Shown here piece by piece: positions 62,040 through 64,000 of a stretch of 64,000 nucleotides of DNA; position 1 is the stretch's first letter, and the number at the start of each line of letters is the position of its first letter. The notes beneath the pieces were generated by a model. The model was not told the origin of the DNA and searched no databases. It was given only the letters and a program-made list of their open reading frames with translations. A program made the position numbers and the translations under genes. Origin of the DNA: Simplicispira lacusdiani (GTDB taxonomy: Bacteria > Pseudomonadota > Gammaproteobacteria > Burkholderiales > Burkholderiaceae_C); assembly GCF_003604195.1 (NCBI RefSeq), contig NZ_QXGR01000002.1, positions 124,001 to 188,000 of the forward strand. Direction: 5' to 3'.

Positions 62040-63140
62040 TCAGTGGCGCAGCCAGGACGGCACCTTGAAGCGCACGATGGCCATGTAGGCAGCCACGTAG
62101 GTCACCATGAACAACACGCAGAAGGCCATCAGAACGGGCGTGTTGTTCCAGAACAGCAAAGCCGGCACCACGGTGAGCAGGGTGAACCCCCACAAATAGG
62201 GCGAAGTGCGGTTGTTGCGCATCAGCATGCGGCGCGATTCGTCGTCGTGGAACACACTGCGCACGATACGCCGGTAGATGAGCTGGTGGAAATGCAGTGC
62301 ATCGGCCACGCCGGGCGAGATACCCCGCGCCAGCTTGCGGTAGATGGAAAACACCGTCTCCCACACCGGGTAAATCAGCAGCAGCAACGGAAACCAGGGC
62401 GACACCCCCACATTGCGCTGCACCAGCGACACGCTGGCCAGGGCGATCACCACGCCCCAGATATAGGCACCGCCATCCCCCGCGAACAGCATGCCGCGCG
62501 GGTAGTTCCACAACAGGAAGCCCGCGGTGGCCGCCGCCGTGGACACCAGCAGGGCCGCCAGTGCCCGGTCGCCCACCTGCAGCGCCACATGCGCCAGGGC
62601 CAGGCACACGATGAGCGCCACCATGCCGGCCAGGCCGTTGTAGCCGTCGATGATATTGAAGGCGTGGGGCAGCCCCGTCACCGCCAGCAGGGCGAGGCCA
62701 AACCCCAGCCAGGGTGCTGCAGAGAGAAGCATGTCCAGCCAGGGCAGATCCAAGCGCGGCACCGACAGCCCCAGCAGCAGCACGGCGAGCATGCCTGAAA
62801 CCGCGGTAAATCCCAGCCGGTAGCGCACCGTCAAGCGCTGGGTCATGTCTTCGGCGATTCCACCCACGGCCGAAGGCAGCAGCACCAATAGCCAGACGAT
62901 CACCCAGCCCCCAAGGCGCAAGGAAGCCGGGTCCCCGAACCAGGCCAGGACGATCCCCAGGCACCAACTGGCCGCCATCCCCAAGAGTACGGCAGCGCCC
63001 CCTAAACGGGGGACATCCCCCAGGTGAAAGCGCTGGGGCATGCCGTTGCCATACACCGCCGCGTGGCTGTGCATCCATCGCACGATGAACCCTGCAGCCA
63101 GCGCCGCCACGACAAATGCCACCACAGACAACCAGATCAT
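62040..63140 (-). CDS. polyprenyl-phosphate sugar-1-phosphate transferase, WecA/MraY family
   Basis: A 366-residue glycosyltransferase family 4 membrane protein with about ten hydrophobic segments. Family motifs are DVPRLGGAAVLLG, AEDMTQRLTVRYRL (WecA-like Asp motif with Glu-Asp), FNIIDGYNGLAGM, FAGDGGAYIWG and the histidine loop DALHFHQLIYRRIVR. It likely starts assembly of a cell-surface polysaccharide by loading a sugar-1-phosphate on undecaprenyl phosphate; the sugar is unknown. The 173 bases upstream hold nothing recognisable except AT-richer likely promoter sequence. Confidence 0.88.
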   Translation of the reverse strand: MIWLSVVAFVVAALAAGFIVRWMHSHAAVYGNGMPQRFHLGDVPRLGGAAVLLGMAASWCLGIVLAWFGDPASLRLGGWVIVWLLVLLPSAVGGIAEDMTQRLTVRYRLGFTAVSGMLAVLLLGLSVPRLDLPWLDMLLSAAPWLGFGLALLAVTGLPHAFNIIDGYNGLAGMVALIVCLALAHVALQVGDRALAALLVSTAAATAGFLLWNYPRGMLFAGDGGAYIWGVVIALASVSLVQRNVGVSPWFPLLLLIYPVWETVFSIYRKLARGISPGVADALHFHQLIYRRIVRSVFHDDESRRMLMRNNRTSPYLWGFTLLTVVPALLFWNNTPVLMAFCVLFMVTYVAAYMAIVRFKVPSWLRH

Positions 63141-63313
63141 GTGCCGCCGATGTTACCCGTATAGTGAAAGGCGATACGCCTTCGATGGCAGTTTGCCAGA
63201 GGAGTGACGTGCGGGCCGCGCCACGCTGAACCAGGGACTAAACAATAGGCCCGTCAATCCGCATGAGAGGCTGCTGAAATTGCGTCGCATGCACGTGGCT
63301 TTGTCGTTTCATA

Positions 63314-63994
63314 TTACCGGATCAATGCACGGTAAAAACCCATGACCCTGGCCACGTATTGCTGCGTCTCAGGATACGGTGGGATGCGTCGTCCATGCTT
63401 GATTACCGCGCCCTCGCCAGCGTTGTAGGCGGCCAAGGCCAATTCTTTATCTCCATCAAACATGCGCAGCAAATCTGCCAAATAGCGGCTGCCAATTTGC
63501 GCATTCACTTTGGGCTCCATGACAGCCTTGCGCCCTTCGACGGTTGGGTGGGCAGCGACGCCGTAGCGCTCGGCAGTCGCAGGCATGACCTGCATCAACC
63601 CCAACGCGCCCTTGCGTGAAATAGCTTCCGCATTGAATGCAGACTCAGCCGCCGCCACTGCGATTACCAGAGCAGGGTCAATCGCTTCTGACCGTGCTGC
63701 TGCTTCCAGATGCGGCTTGGCCGCTTCATACCCCGGCGACTTCAGCGGAGCAACTGTGCGTGCCGTACCCCGGCCATCTTTGGCCCACAGTGGTTGGCTC
63801 AGCCAAACCAACCCGCGTGAAGAAGGCGGGGCGACATTACCCATATGGACCACCCCATCGCGGTCCACGAACTCCCAAATCTGGTCTGCGAATACAGGTT
63901 GCAGCCCCAAAGCCATCAAGGCTCCGAGCATGAGAGCGCGCCAACGCGCAACCCACTGCGGCGCCCCCCATGGACATTGCTTGCGCTCAAGCAC
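63314..63994 (-). CDS. lytic transglycosylase (SLT domain), possibly cut by the window edge
   Basis: A 226-residue exported lytic transglycosylase that cleaves peptidoglycan glycan strands. A hydrophobic signal segment (ALMLGALMALGLQPVFA) is followed by a DUF4124-like stretch (QIWEFVDRDGVVHMG) and the SLT domain with the catalytic Glu in VAAAESAFNAEAISRKGALG, LMQVMPATAERYGV and LALAAYNAGEGAVIKHG. GTG 63994 is the first start inside the window, but the frame stays open to the last base, so the true start may lie outside; ATG 63931 would cut into the signal peptide. Confidence 0.88.
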   Translation of the reverse strand: MLERKQCPWGAPQWVARWRALMLGALMALGLQPVFADQIWEFVDRDGVVHMGNVAPPSSRGLVWLSQPLWAKDGRGTARTVAPLKSPGYEAAKPHLEAAARSEAIDPALVIAVAAAESAFNAEAISRKGALGLMQVMPATAERYGVAAHPTVEGRKAVMEPKVNAQIGSRYLADLLRMFDGDKELALAAYNAGEGAVIKHGRRIPPYPETQQYVARVMGFYRALIR

Positions 63995-64000
63995 TGGTTT

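Overview
The window is high-GC, densely coded chromosomal DNA from a betaproteobacterium. The gene content and order (mraZ–rsmH–ftsL–ftsI–murE–murF–mraY–murD, hslVU, a long DksA, rnpB, argB near slmA, TRAP and gltIJKL transporters) and the protein styles point to Burkholderiales, family Comamonadaceae (Acidovorax-like). That placement is inferred from family knowledge, not from a search. Nothing resembles a prophage, an insertion sequence, a CRISPR array, rRNA or tRNA. The only gene-free stretch above 300 bases (24535–24996) holds a small repeat and the RNase P RNA gene.

Layout. 1–8.1 kb: the start of the division/cell-wall cluster, all on the minus strand, with overlapping stop/start codons, driven from a promoter overlapped by four 10-bp-spaced MraZ boxes. 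8.1–10.1 kb: hslVU behind a heat-shock (sigma-32 type) promoter. 10.3–18.2 kb, minus: a STAS protein, dksA, a His-rich CobW-type GTPase, rlmI, xerC, a DUF484 gene and dapF. 18.3–28.6 kb, mostly plus: glutathione transferase, a NUDIX/metallo-beta-lactamase fusion, an RluF-like protein lacking its catalytic Asp, a DUF898 membrane protein, an M48 protease, rnpB (minus), a methyltransferase, cysteine synthase and a flavoprotein. 28.7–33.7 kb: M20 hydrolase, divergent AraC/GlxA regulator, htpX (second sigma-32 promoter), pyrC and a small protein. 33.8–42.4 kb: the gltIJKL amino-acid importer with a second tandem binding protein, a LysR regulator and a divergent TRAP transporter. 42.4–57.8 kb: an Atm1-like ABC exporter and a fatty-acid/acyl-CoA catabolic region with two TetR regulators, two free-standing enoyl-CoA hydratases, four hotdog thioesterase-type genes, thiolase, a FadN-type bifunctional enzyme and an acyl-CoA dehydrogenase; a bactofilin is embedded. 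58.0–64.0 kb: slmA, a two-component system, argB, a WecA-type glycosyl-1-phosphate transferase and a lytic transglycosylase at the edge.

The most unusual content is two families of small non-coding repeats without any transposase. Family A is a GC-rich element of about 120 bp beginning CCCCCCTGAG; there are five full and four truncated copies, and eight of the nine sit directly behind a gene end in the sense orientation, twice supplying the stop codon. Family B is a 55–70 bp palindromic element with a GCGCTTTA/TAAAGCGC core and eleven copies. It lies between genes but also inside conserved coding sequences in frame: the dimerisation hairpin of a histidine kinase, DapF and RlmI. One copy supplies the start codon and signal peptide of a DUF2147 protein. 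This resembles the coding-region palindromic elements known from Rickettsia. Other points of note are a DksA that keeps only one of four zinc cysteines, a roughly 93-residue extension on MurD, and relic 3' ends of enoyl-CoA hydratase genes.
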